This document shows positions 34,455 through 43,226 of a stretch of DNA of 64,000 bases, piece by piece; the first letter of the stretch is position 1; the number at the start of each line of letters is the position of its first letter. The notes beneath the pieces are model-generated. The model was not told the origin of the DNA, did no database searches, and saw only the letters and a program-made list of their open reading frames with translations. Source of the DNA: Halogeometricum sp. S3BR5-2 (lineage in GTDB: Archaea > Halobacteriota > Halobacteria > Halobacteriales > Haloferacaceae); assembly GCF_031624635.1 (NCBI RefSeq), contig NZ_JAMQOQ010000006.1, forward strand, positions 273,636 to 337,635, in the 5' to 3' direction. A program made the position numbers and the translations under genes.

Positions 34455-34510
34455 TACTGTATTCTGGGACCACTACCATCCACCCTACTGTATTCTGGGA
34501 CTATTACCAT
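34455..34510. promoter_or_regulatory. Two 25-base direct repeats, operator candidate
   Basis: TACTGTATTCTGGGACCACT and the following TACCAT (34455-34479) are repeated with two changes at 34486-34510 (offset 31, about three helical turns). They lie between divergent genes, directly upstream of a TATA box (GAATATATACTT, about 34526-34537) for the gene at 34556. They fit a binding site for the winged-helix protein at 34107-34400. Confidence 0.6.
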
Positions 34511-34555
34511 AGTATAGCCGAAAGGAATATATACTTTCTTCCCGTCTTGGCGGTT

Positions 34556-35131
34556 ATGGCACCAAACACGGACGATAACGACCGTACAGAAGCACCAAGA
34601 ATTCTTGTTGACACTAGTCGTCGGTTCGCCACTACTTCAGAACGCGTTGAAGCAGATGCAAAAGCAGTTGTATCACATATCCTGCATGAAACTGGTTATC
34701 TTCCCAACAACGATAAGATATTAGTAGATGGCGATTACGACAAAATGTCGGATTTGCGCTATACAGTCGGGTACGGACAATATGCTGTAGACGCTATAGA
34801 TAATGCTATCACCCAAATCCGAGAGGAGATTCAGAGCGATATTAAAATTTCAGTGAAAAGCGGTCTTGAGGAATATCTAACTCACCTACGATACTCAAAT
34901 CAATATGATAGGATGTCGGGGGAACTTCCCTCGGCGTCTGAGTATGACCTTGAAAGGCAAGATATGGTCCGAATGTCAGATGAGGAGCTCACTGAGGTTA
35001 TCCGTCAGAAGCTCTCTGACGAGACGAGTCAGAAGCTCTCTGACGAGACGATTGACATTATGCGGACGACTCCACATCTCGTTAGGGTGCTGGTAGTGAG
35101 TGAAGACGAGTACGAACGAGCGTTTCTCTGA
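34556..35131 (+). CDS. Hypothetical protein with internal repeat
   Basis: A 191-residue acidic protein starting MAPNTDDNDRTEAPRILVDT. The ATG at 34556 lies about 25 bases after a TATA box, so it is probably leaderless. Near residues 150-165 the octet-like unit QKLSDETS is repeated (QKLSDETSQKLSDET), reflecting a local 24-base DNA duplication. Mostly helical; no motif recognised. Confidence 0.6.
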   Translation: MAPNTDDNDRTEAPRILVDTSRRFATTSERVEADAKAVVSHILHETGYLPNNDKILVDGDYDKMSDLRYTVGYGQYAVDAIDNAITQIREEIQSDIKISVKSGLEEYLTHLRYSNQYDRMSGELPSASEYDLERQDMVRMSDEELTEVIRQKLSDETSQKLSDETIDIMRTTPHLVRVLVVSEDEYERAFL

Positions 35132-35148
35132 GCCGGTTGCACGATGAT

Positions 35149-35165
35149 TCGGGTTCGAGTCCCGA
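35149..35165 (+). other. tRNA T-arm-like hairpin
   Basis: TCGGG-TTCGAGT-CCCGA is a perfect T-arm (stem of five, seven-base loop with TTCGAGT), followed by bases that could be a 3' acceptor strand. No D arm or anticodon arm precedes it, so it is not a whole tRNA. It could be a tRNA 3' fragment left by an integrase, or chance. Confidence 0.3.
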
Positions 35166-35225
35166 TTCAGGATTCCGACTGACCTCCGCCCAGTCTCAAA
35201 ATCCAAACGGGAGGTGCTAAAACAC

Positions 35226-35471
35226 ATGAAACAAAACACAGAACAAGCACAGGAAGAACAGACAGACAGCGTCTGGCTCGTCCTTGGTGAATACGACATC
35301 CTTGGAATCTACATTGAGGAGACCGAAGCAGAGCATCTCGCTGACGAGCGTCGCGGGGCCTATGGCACCGACGTTGACGTTGTTCCCTTCGCGGTTGGTG
35401 AGACCCGGGGATATTCAATTTCGATGCGCGACTGGCTCGACAACGTCCTAAACACAGGTGACGCACAATGA
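35226..35471 (+). CDS. Small acidic hypothetical protein
   Basis: An 81-residue protein (MKQNTEQAQEEQTDSVWLVL) with a beta-rich middle (VWLVLGEYDILGIYIEETEA) resembling small haloarchaeal proteins that display numeric or sensor-like folds. A GTG at 35214 would add four residues. It overlaps the next gene by four bases. Confidence 0.55.
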   Translation: MKQNTEQAQEEQTDSVWLVLGEYDILGIYIEETEAEHLADERRGAYGTDVDVVPFAVGETRGYSISMRDWLDNVLNTGDAQ

Positions 35472-35650
35472 ACAACGAGACTTGGGAGGGAACTATCCCT
35501 GCCCCGGAAGCGAGTAATTGCCCCAAGTGCGGTCAGCAGTTGGTCCGCGACTGCGCTGGGATTGTCTGCGATTATTGCTGGCGGGTCGCCAAGAGAGAGT
35601 TTGAGGACGAGGACAATGAGTTACGAGGAGATGACGGTGATGAAGACTGA
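35468..35650 (+). CDS. Small zinc-finger protein
   Basis: A 60-residue protein with CPKCGQQ and CDYCWR (two CxxC pairs separated by an internal cysteine, about residues 18-40), a zinc ribbon typical of haloarchaeal small proteins, and an acidic tail. It is coupled to the upstream gene by a four-base overlap. Confidence 0.6.
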   Translation: MNNETWEGTIPAPEASNCPKCGQQLVRDCAGIVCDYCWRVAKREFEDEDNELRGDDGDED

Positions 35651-35829
35651 GTTAGTGCATAGGCTGCGACTCGTGAAAACCGGATTCGTGAATTCTTAGC
35701 CTCTGGAAAGACGGAGAGACAGAGCTTCGATTTTCTTCAAAATGGTTTCTTCATAACATATATGTCACTACCTCTGAAAGGGTGAGGATATGCGTTCAAC
35801 TTGCGGAATCTACTCCATGGGGGAATTCG

Positions 35830-38643
35830 ATGACTGAGGGCGTCATCGCCGACTATGTCACTCCTAGTGAAGAGATTCAAGCGTCTGATGGGAGAATAGA
35901 CCCGGCTGGTCTACTTGACGAGGTTTCGCTCTACAACCTCTACGACGAACGCGACTCACCAGAGCAAGACGCAGAACGAATCCTTGACATCACTTACCCA
36001 ACAAAAACTCTCACTGCAATTATCAAGAATACCGCTCGTAAGCTCAGCGGGAATGTAGATTTTGCTGAAGGAGGTCAAATCGTCGGTGGTGAGTACGGGA
36101 GTGGGAAGAGTCACATCGAACTCGTCGTCTATCACCTCTTTAACTCACCAGACATTGGTCAGCAGTGGCTTGACCAACGCGGAATTGACGTGGAGCTTCC
36201 GAGTGAGACGCGAACAGCGGCGCTCCAGATGTTCAATCTGGACAAGAACTACGACCGACTGTCAGAAGCAGTGGGCGATTATCTTGGTATCGACGAATGG
36301 GCCGATGGTGCCGACCTCCCGCAAGTTCACGAGATAAGGAACACGCTCGAAGATAAACCAACGCTCGTCCTCATTGACGAGCTTGAGCGTTGGTTCGGGA
36401 TGGCCAGCCGTACCGAATACGAAGAGGATAACCTCGCGTTCCTCCAGAACCTGCTCGAAGCGGCTGGGCGTGACGATACTCCTCTGAGCGTCTTCGTCTC
36501 ACTCCTCTACAAGGACGAAGAGATACAGGCGATTACTCAGCGAACGAATCCGTTCACACACGACCTCTCGTCCCGGCGTGACGAGAAAATCGACTTCATC
36601 CTCCACCGTCTCATTGGTTCTGTTGACGACGCGAACGGGGTCTCTGCTCTGGCGAAGGAGTACACTGACGTGTACCGTCAGAACGACCAGATACAACTTG
36701 ACGACTACCACGATATGCAGGAGCGTATTGAGCGCTACTATCCATTCCATCCGCTCTTGCTGAATCTCCTCATGGAGAAGTACTCTGAACAGCGAATCAG
36801 TTCGGACGCACGTGGGCTCCTCCGCTTCCTGACCGAAATTCTTCGAGACAACTTCTCCGAGGTGGATTTCATTCTCTCCGGGGACGTAGACGTATTCGCT
36901 TACACCGACCGCTTCCAATACATCGACAGTGAGTTAGTCGGGAAGTACGTCAACGACTACCACCGACTCCAGAAGCCCGACGGAACGTTCAACGAATTCC
37001 ACGAGGAACTACTCAACATCGTTCTGCTCCACAGTCTCGCGCGTGGGGGCGAGGAAGGCGCGAACAAGCGTCAGATGCTGATGGGTACGATGAGGAAGGG
37101 AGTCAATGCTCATCGAATCATCCAAATATTCACTGAGGAGGTCTACGGCCATGCGTGGCACGTACATCGTATCAACGGCGAGTACGCCTTCGACGTAGAC
37201 GAGAATCCTGCGGCGCGAATCGAGAAGAAGGCTCAGGACATCCACAAACACACCGCAATTCACCGTGTCGAGTCTCTCGTCCGCGAAGACCTCTTTGAAG
37301 GCCACAATAATGTCCACATCCTCGACCCAGTCAATACTGAGCAGGACATCCCCGATAACAAGGCACTGAAGATTGTCGTCTCACTCGGCGCGAAGCGGAG
37401 CTACGACGAAGACTTCGAGGAACTCACGACGGGTCAAAGTCGGGAATTTAACAACACCCTCGTCCTCGTCACGCCTGAGAAGCGGTCGAGTGTTGATACC
37501 AACACTGGCATCATCGAACTCGCGCGGAAGGTTGTTGCTGGAGAACAGCTCACGCGCGAGGAAGACGTTCTCCCCGAGGGCTTCGACGAGATTGACGAGC
37601 AGAACTACCAGAGTCTCCGTGACCGGGTCCGTGACAAGTATGGGACCGTCCACACGTCAACGGAGCGGGGCCTGTTCCCGCAAGACCTTCCGACCGGAGG
37701 CAACATCGACTTCTACGCGGCGACAGTCGAGGTCGTCAAGCCGGACAGCAGTCAGCTTCGCTCGGAAGTCAAAAACGTCGTTAAGCAGGCAGGAGCCAAA
37801 GGAATCCAGTACGAACACCTCAAGAACGACTTCTACCGCAATACGGATTTCACGACGCTGACCAGTGAAGATGGACTCGAAGACGCCATCGACTCGCTCT
37901 GTCGTGACGGAGTCATCCAAGTCGGTAACTACTTCGAGAAGCGGGTCGGGAGCCTTGGGAGCGATACGACTCTCCTCCACGAGCAGTACATCGAAGAGGA
38001 GGATGACGACGAAGACGAGTCGGCTATCACTATCGACACGACCAGCATATCCTCTACGTCTCCGAAGGGTACTAACGGAGGAACTACGTCGACTGGTGCG
38101 ACAACCAAGCCCGATACAGAAACGGAAGAGAAAGAGAAGGACGAGGCATCAGCCGCGTTTGAGTGTCCACAGTGCGGTACCGAGTTAGAAGGCTCAGAGT
38201 GTAGCGAGTGCGGCTTCGAATTCAGCGCGAGCGACGTTCGTGAAGGGAAAGTCTCGGTTGACGGCCTGAACACGGAGGATATGCTCGATGCGTTCGGTAT
38301 CGAGGAAGAGAGTGGGCCGACGATTCGTCCCCACCCGATTATGGGGACGCTGGACGCCGACAACAAGCCGGACATCATCGACACGCTGGAGCGCGAACTC
38401 GGGTTAGAGTGGGAAATTCACGAGACAGAAATCACGGTCGATGGGACGCTGACCGCAGACGAACTCTCGAACTACGGTATCAGCGCGAGTGCCCTCGACA
38501 AGCAGGTTTCGCTCACAGAGACGTTCACAATCGAGCTTGACGAGCCAATGAATAGACAGTCGTTCTTAGGGCTCATGATGGACCTGAACGTCCCCGAACA
38601 CGCTTCGCTCTCGGTCAAGCTGAAGGTGAACAAGGGTGACTGA
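35830..38643 (+). CDS. DUF499-type AAA+ ATPase of a defence operon
   Basis: A 937-residue ATPase. I start at MTEGVIADYVTPSEEIQASD (ATG at 35830). Walker A is GGEYGSGKSH (86-95), Walker B LVLIDELE (179-186), followed by a sensor region with LLYKDEEIQAITQRTNPF. The C-terminal part has a winged-helix-like segment, an acidic Thr/Ser-rich linker and a zinc ribbon (CPQC...CSEC, about 777-795). The pattern matches the DUF499/COG1483 ATPases that accompany DUF1156 methylases in defence islands. It overlaps the next gene by eight bases. A TATA-like ACATATATG lies near 35757. Confidence 0.78.
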   Translation: MTEGVIADYVTPSEEIQASDGRIDPAGLLDEVSLYNLYDERDSPEQDAERILDITYPTKTLTAIIKNTARKLSGNVDFAEGGQIVGGEYGSGKSHIELVVYHLFNSPDIGQQWLDQRGIDVELPSETRTAALQMFNLDKNYDRLSEAVGDYLGIDEWADGADLPQVHEIRNTLEDKPTLVLIDELERWFGMASRTEYEEDNLAFLQNLLEAAGRDDTPLSVFVSLLYKDEEIQAITQRTNPFTHDLSSRRDEKIDFILHRLIGSVDDANGVSALAKEYTDVYRQNDQIQLDDYHDMQERIERYYPFHPLLLNLLMEKYSEQRISSDARGLLRFLTEILRDNFSEVDFILSGDVDVFAYTDRFQYIDSELVGKYVNDYHRLQKPDGTFNEFHEELLNIVLLHSLARGGEEGANKRQMLMGTMRKGVNAHRIIQIFTEEVYGHAWHVHRINGEYAFDVDENPAARIEKKAQDIHKHTAIHRVESLVREDLFEGHNNVHILDPVNTEQDIPDNKALKIVVSLGAKRSYDEDFEELTTGQSREFNNTLVLVTPEKRSSVDTNTGIIELARKVVAGEQLTREEDVLPEGFDEIDEQNYQSLRDRVRDKYGTVHTSTERGLFPQDLPTGGNIDFYAATVEVVKPDSSQLRSEVKNVVKQAGAKGIQYEHLKNDFYRNTDFTTLTSEDGLEDAIDSLCRDGVIQVGNYFEKRVGSLGSDTTLLHEQYIEEEDDDEDESAITIDTTSISSTSPKGTNGGTTSTGATTKPDTETEEKEKDEASAAFECPQCGTELEGSECSECGFEFSASDVREGKVSVDGLNTEDMLDAFGIEEESGPTIRPHPIMGTLDADNKPDIIDTLERELGLEWEIHETEITVDGTLTADELSNYGISASALDKQVSLTETFTIELDEPMNRQSFLGLMMDLNVPEHASLSVKLKVNKGD

Positions 38644-39574
38644 CGGACTCTATGGTCAGTCAGAGTTCGATGCACTCCTGACCGAAGAGAACGTCTTCGA
38701 CGGGGTCTTCGAGTGTCTCCGTCGAATCTGGGGTACCGAGGATGCACTCGGTGAACGCAAACTCGGGGGGTCGGAATATCGAACCCGACTGCTCGAACGT
38801 GAACTTGCTAAGCTATATCCACCGCTCTACGACGAGCTTGCCGAGCAGATGGGCGACCACCCCATCACGTCGCTCGAAGACGGCTGTGGCGTCATTATGG
38901 ACGCACTCAGTCTCCGCGAGGGGTTCCGCCTTGAACAGGAACTCGCGAATGAACACGGCTGGGATGTATCGCTCACGTGGGCTCCCATTGAGCGCCTTCC
39001 GAGTGAGACGCAGTTCATCTGCCGGGAGTGGTTCGACGCACAGAGTCCGTCGGTGGTCAACCGCGACGACTACCGCTACATCGGTGACCTCGACGTACCA
39101 CAACTACCCGGCACGTCCCCGGAGTACGTCTGGACGCGACACCCCGACAAACGACTCGAAGCGGCACTCGAAGGTAACTACTCGACCGAGGAGGTCGAGG
39201 ATATTTACGAGGATGCAAAGGGCCTTCTGGAGGACATCGTCCACGAGAGTGTTCACACAGAGTTCTTCGTCACAAGCGACCACGGCTACGTGAATCACCT
39301 CGGAACGTCTCCATACACGCTCTCGGACGAGTTGGAAGAGTCGCTGAAAGGCAAGTTCAGTAGCCGCTTCACCGAGGTCTCGAACAGCCAAGCGTTCCAA
39401 CTGCTCGAACATGCGAACATTATTCAACGGGTAGGTGACCACTACGTCGTACGCGGTCACCACAAATGGACGAAACGAGGTGCGACGAAGAAGATTATGC
39501 ACGGGGGCTTCAGCCTGCCTGAGTGCATGACGCCTGTACTGCGTATCAACACAAACGCGACTGGAGATAACTAA
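38636..39574 (+). CDS. Compact PglZ-like protein (alkaline-phosphatase-superfamily fragment)
   Basis: A 312-residue protein with a GTG start inside the end of the ATPase gene. The C-terminal part has FFVTSDHGYVNHLG (about residues 203-216) and later HGGFSLPECMTPVLRI (about 290-305). These are the DHG metal-site and HGG-SL-E--P-- hallmarks of the PglZ domain found in BREX/Pgl systems. The N-terminal half is unlike full PglZ and the protein is much shorter than BREX PglZ (800 residues or so). No N-terminal metal-site nucleophile segment is evident, so catalysis is doubtful. Its stop overlaps the methylase start. Confidence 0.65.
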   Translation: MTDGLYGQSEFDALLTEENVFDGVFECLRRIWGTEDALGERKLGGSEYRTRLLERELAKLYPPLYDELAEQMGDHPITSLEDGCGVIMDALSLREGFRLEQELANEHGWDVSLTWAPIERLPSETQFICREWFDAQSPSVVNRDDYRYIGDLDVPQLPGTSPEYVWTRHPDKRLEAALEGNYSTEEVEDIYEDAKGLLEDIVHESVHTEFFVTSDHGYVNHLGTSPYTLSDELEESLKGKFSSRFTEVSNSQAFQLLEHANIIQRVGDHYVVRGHHKWTKRGATKKIMHGGFSLPECMTPVLRINTNATGDN

Positions 39575-42228
39575 TGACCGAAACTTGGGATAAACTCCCC
39601 CTCAGCTTGATGGACAAACTCGCAGAAAAAGAATCGTACCGGCGCGACGTGTATCGCCCTATATACTCGTTACACAAGTGGTGGGCACGCCGTCCCGGTT
39701 CGACATTTCGCTGTCTTGGTCTCGCGGCTCTTACCGACGATACCATCACGAAGGACGACATCCTAACCAAGCGGAACAGCGGGAGTCATGACGGTCTCTA
39801 CATCGACTCGTACGACGAGCGAATCAATCCTGATGACGAACATATTGACCGTGATGTAACCGTACTTGACCCCTTCGGTGGCGGCGGGACGACGCTGGTT
39901 GAACTCAACCGACTCGGTGCGGACGTTATCGGATACGAACTCAATCCCGTCGCGTGGTGGACTGAGAAGAAATCGATGGACGACGTGAACCTCAATGTCC
40001 TCAGACGAGAGTTTGACCGAATTCTGGAAGAGACGCGCGAGGAACTCGGAGACTACTACACGACTGTTGACCCCGAGACAGGACAAGAGTGCGAAGTCCT
40101 CTACTACTTCCAGTCACAGCGGATTCCCTGTTTAACCTGCGACGAAGAGGTTCAGCTCTTCCCACGATACCAACTTGCAAAGACCAAGAAGACGCGCCCC
40201 GGTGCGCTCTACTGTCCGAATCAGGACTGCGACGACCGTATCATTGAACTGAAAAGCCGTGAAAAAGGCCTCGACAAAGGCGAGACGGTCACAGTCAAAG
40301 GCGGTAGCACAGTGACTGTAGGTGAGGACGGGAACGAAGTCTGTACAAACTGTGGTATTGAGTTTGACCCAACCGACGGAACATACGGGTATGGGAAGTA
40401 TACGTGTTCAAATGGCCATAAACACGACGTAAAGGAAACACTACAAAGGCTTGACCAGAGGCCGAAATTTGAACGGTTTGCACTTCAATATGCAGACCCC
40501 CGAGGGAAGAAGCGGATAAAAGAACTCGACGATGATGATTATAAAACCGCTTCAGATGCCAATGACGAATTCTTAGAGAGAAAAAGTTCGTTACCAATCC
40601 CGAGTCAGCGGATACCGGTCGGAGAAGAGACAAATAGGATTGTTAATAACTACAATTACGAACGATTTAAGCACCTATTCACCGACAGGCATCTTCTCAC
40701 ATTCGGTGTCCTAATTGACAAATGTATAGATGTTAAAGAGCAGGAATTCGACAATGGGGATTCGCAGAATATTTCTGAATTCCTACTTACTGCAGTTTCT
40801 TCTTGCCTTGAACGGAACTGTAAGCTCACAATGTGGAATTATATAGATAGCAAGGGAGAGAACGTTTTCCGGCGACACTCGCTAGTGCCACGTGTTCAGC
40901 CTGTTGAGTCAAACTTGTTAAATTCGTCAGGAACCCTGACCTCTCTTCAGAACTACTTCAATAAAGTTTACGAAGCCAAGAGGTTCTGCGAGCGGCCATT
41001 TGAAAAAATAAAGAACAACTCGAAAGGTAAAGTAGAGCAGTTCTATGTCGAAGGTGAGAATATAAGTGAAGACCGCGTTGCTGGCCTCTATTGCAAAACC
41101 TCAGAGCGTATGTCTCAGGAAGATGAATCTGTAGACTATATCATCACCGACCCACCATACTTTGATAATGTTCAATACTCGGAACTATCTGACTTCTTCT
41201 ACGTGTGGTTACGCGAAGGTCTACTTGAAGACTATGAAGAATTCCAGCCAGAGGTGGTACCGAAAGCACGTGAAATCGTCGCCAACAGCAGGTCTGGAAA
41301 AGACGAGACGTTCTTCGTAGATTCATTGGCTAATGTCTTCTCTGAGTGTCACCGAGTTCTGAAGAGTGATGGGGAGATAGTGTTCACTTACCACCACAAC
41401 GAGAACGAAGCTTGGTCAGTCATCTTGGAAGCCCTTGTCCGAAGTGGATTCACTATTACTGGCGCATACCCAGTTCAGTCAGAGTTCCCGAACAACCCTC
41501 ACATCTCTGACCTTGACAATGCGGAGTACGACATCCTCATCTACGCCAACAAGGAGCGTGTCGACGAAGAACTCACGCTCGGCGGTCTGCGAAAGAACCT
41601 CTTCTTCGAGTTACAAGACCTCGCCGCAGAGGAACGTGAGCGACACGACGACCTCTCGAAAGCCGACCTCGGTGTCATCCTCCGTGGCAAGTGTATGTAC
41701 TACTACTCGAAGCACTACCCGAACGTGTACTCCGACGGCGAGGAGGTCGGCATCGACGAGGCGCTTGATACGGTTGACTCCGTCATCGAACAAGTTCTCG
41801 AAGGGTCGGTGAATCTCCCGTCGAGTATCGACTCGCTCACACAGGCGTACGCCGCGTTCTGTCAGCGCGGGAGTGAGTCCTTCGACGACCTGAACAAGAC
41901 TCTGCTCGGGAAGAACCTGAACGTCAGCGACCTCGAAGACGAGAAGCTCGTGAAGGGGCCGCGCGACAAGAAGGAACCCGTCGCCGCCGACGAGCGCGTT
42001 CGCTTCATCGAACGGAAGCTCAACAAGAACGGTAGCGATGGAGAGGCCCTACTGGACATCGACAAGGTGCAGTATCTCTACCACCTGTATAAGACAGACC
42101 AGAACACGACCGAGTACCTCAAGGACTGGAAGAGCGACGACCGACAGGAACTCGCCGAGTTTATGTCCGAGGTGACCGGCGACGAGCGCTACGAACACGT
42201 GATGGAGATGAACCTCAGCCAGTTCTGA
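39574..42228 (+). CDS. DUF1156-family adenine-specific DNA methyltransferase with zinc ribbons
   Basis: An 884-residue DNA methylase (COG1743-like). The N-terminus has the family-typical LHKWWARRPGS (about 29-39). SAM motif I is DPFGGGGTTLVE (about 98-109) and the catalytic motif IV is DPPY (about 525-528). Two zinc ribbons lie between (CLTC...CPNQDC and CTNC...CSNGH). Predicted to mark self DNA at an N6-adenine site. The middle of the gene (about 40290-41500) is markedly more AT-rich than both ends. It lies one base into the preceding stop and two bases before the next gene, so the operon is tight. Confidence 0.85.
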   Translation: MTETWDKLPLSLMDKLAEKESYRRDVYRPIYSLHKWWARRPGSTFRCLGLAALTDDTITKDDILTKRNSGSHDGLYIDSYDERINPDDEHIDRDVTVLDPFGGGGTTLVELNRLGADVIGYELNPVAWWTEKKSMDDVNLNVLRREFDRILEETREELGDYYTTVDPETGQECEVLYYFQSQRIPCLTCDEEVQLFPRYQLAKTKKTRPGALYCPNQDCDDRIIELKSREKGLDKGETVTVKGGSTVTVGEDGNEVCTNCGIEFDPTDGTYGYGKYTCSNGHKHDVKETLQRLDQRPKFERFALQYADPRGKKRIKELDDDDYKTASDANDEFLERKSSLPIPSQRIPVGEETNRIVNNYNYERFKHLFTDRHLLTFGVLIDKCIDVKEQEFDNGDSQNISEFLLTAVSSCLERNCKLTMWNYIDSKGENVFRRHSLVPRVQPVESNLLNSSGTLTSLQNYFNKVYEAKRFCERPFEKIKNNSKGKVEQFYVEGENISEDRVAGLYCKTSERMSQEDESVDYIITDPPYFDNVQYSELSDFFYVWLREGLLEDYEEFQPEVVPKAREIVANSRSGKDETFFVDSLANVFSECHRVLKSDGEIVFTYHHNENEAWSVILEALVRSGFTITGAYPVQSEFPNNPHISDLDNAEYDILIYANKERVDEELTLGGLRKNLFFELQDLAAEERERHDDLSKADLGVILRGKCMYYYSKHYPNVYSDGEEVGIDEALDTVDSVIEQVLEGSVNLPSSIDSLTQAYAAFCQRGSESFDDLNKTLLGKNLNVSDLEDEKLVKGPRDKKEPVAADERVRFIERKLNKNGSDGEALLDIDKVQYLYHLYKTDQNTTEYLKDWKSDDRQELAEFMSEVTGDERYEHVMEMNLSQF

Positions 42229-42230
42229 CC

Positions 42231-42617
42231 ATGCTCCAACCCGGATACAACCTTGTGACGGAGTCGGTCGCCGAAACCGAGAGCGAACTGGCCGCACTGG
42301 AGTTCTTCAGGCGAGTCGCCGCCGACGAGGACATAGAGACGCCAGTCACGGTTACTGGACTCACCGACCTGCTCTATGGCTCTGTGGAAGACGAGCGGAA
42401 GGCGATTCTTAGTGACCTTCGGCAGACGCTCCGTAAGAGTCGGTCGCTCGGGTCGATGGATGCCGTGCAGTTCATCCTTGACGGTCGGTTCGTTGACGAC
42501 TCGGAGTTCCGCGTTCGAATCGAGCGGAGTGGTGACGGTATCTATCTAGACATCGGGCAAATGTTCGTTGAAGAACCCCAGCCGATGAGCGCAACACACG
42601 CGGTTGCTCGGAAGTAA
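42231..42617 (+). CDS. Small protein closing the DUF499/DUF1156 operon
   Basis: A 128-residue acidic protein (MLQPGYNLVTESVAETESEL) two bases after the methylase stop. Helical first half (LAALEFFRRVAADED, then LTDLLYGSVEDERKAILSDL), beta-rich second half (FRVRIERSGDGIYLDIGQMF). It has the size and layout of a small regulatory or adaptor subunit but I do not recognise a family. Base composition matches the GC-rich ends of the methylase gene. Confidence 0.65.
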   Translation: MLQPGYNLVTESVAETESELAALEFFRRVAADEDIETPVTVTGLTDLLYGSVEDERKAILSDLRQTLRKSRSLGSMDAVQFILDGRFVDDSEFRVRIERSGDGIYLDIGQMFVEEPQPMSATHAVARK

Positions 42618-43226
42618 CGGCTGGCTGTATTTTTTAGCTTGAGTTTTAGCGGATACCAGTATCATTGATTGAGCTGAAGAGGTAACAAGAGGAGCACGAA
42701 GCCAACAGAAATCTCACCTACCAATGTTGGCAGGTGGGTATCCGGGCTAACTGACAGCGTGACCCTATGGGACACCCTGTAGGTAGTAGACGGTACACTA
42801 ACCGAGGAAGTCTAATAACGAAGTACAGAGAGGGTTCGGCTAGGTTTTGATTGTCCTTCTTCAGTGGAGGAGCTAAATCGGTGGTTTACTACCAATTTTC
42901 CACAAATCCGACCTGCCAACACAGGTAGGTTGGTAGTGCACCGTTCCTGAACGGGCCTCGGTTCCCGCTTCAGCGTCTCTACTGTGTAAAACGTAGGTTT
43001 CGGGTGTATATAGCAGTTCCTGATTGAACGGGAATACGACGTATGCTATTTTGACAACTGGAACCCACGAGCATCAAGTACATTCTGGGCTCGCTGGCTA
43101 GCCTTCTCGGGTGCAGTCGTTGAGGGCATAAGCACAATAACTCCTAACGTTGCTCGTCGACGGATATCAGTGCCCAGCGGCAACTGAAATGAGCTCAGTC
43201 GAGCAAGTTGCAAAGCGGGATGGTTT
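42618..43226. other. Non-coding region between defence operon and recombinase
   Basis: About 609 bases with no supported gene. It contains an 18-base imperfect inverted repeat, CTACCAATGTTGGCAGGT (42718-42735) against ACCTGCCAACACAGGTAG (42911-42928), 16 of 18 matching. There is a TATA-like GTGTATATAGC near 43008. A helicase gene often expected after DUF1156 operons is absent here. Confidence 0.55.
42718..42928. repeat. 18-base inverted repeat near the serine recombinase
   Basis: The two arms (42718-42735 and 42911-42928) match at 16 of 18 positions in inverse orientation, 175 bases apart, about 300 bases beyond the 3' end of the recombinase gene. They could be recombination sites, a regulatory RNA structure or an old MITE. 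Only the repeat itself is certain. Confidence 0.6.

Noticed and set aside
35830..42617. Canonical BREX or DISARM system
   Set aside because: No BrxA/B/C/L, PglX, DrmA/B or PLD component in the operon; only the PglZ-like marks and methylase are shared, so a standard type cannot be claimed.
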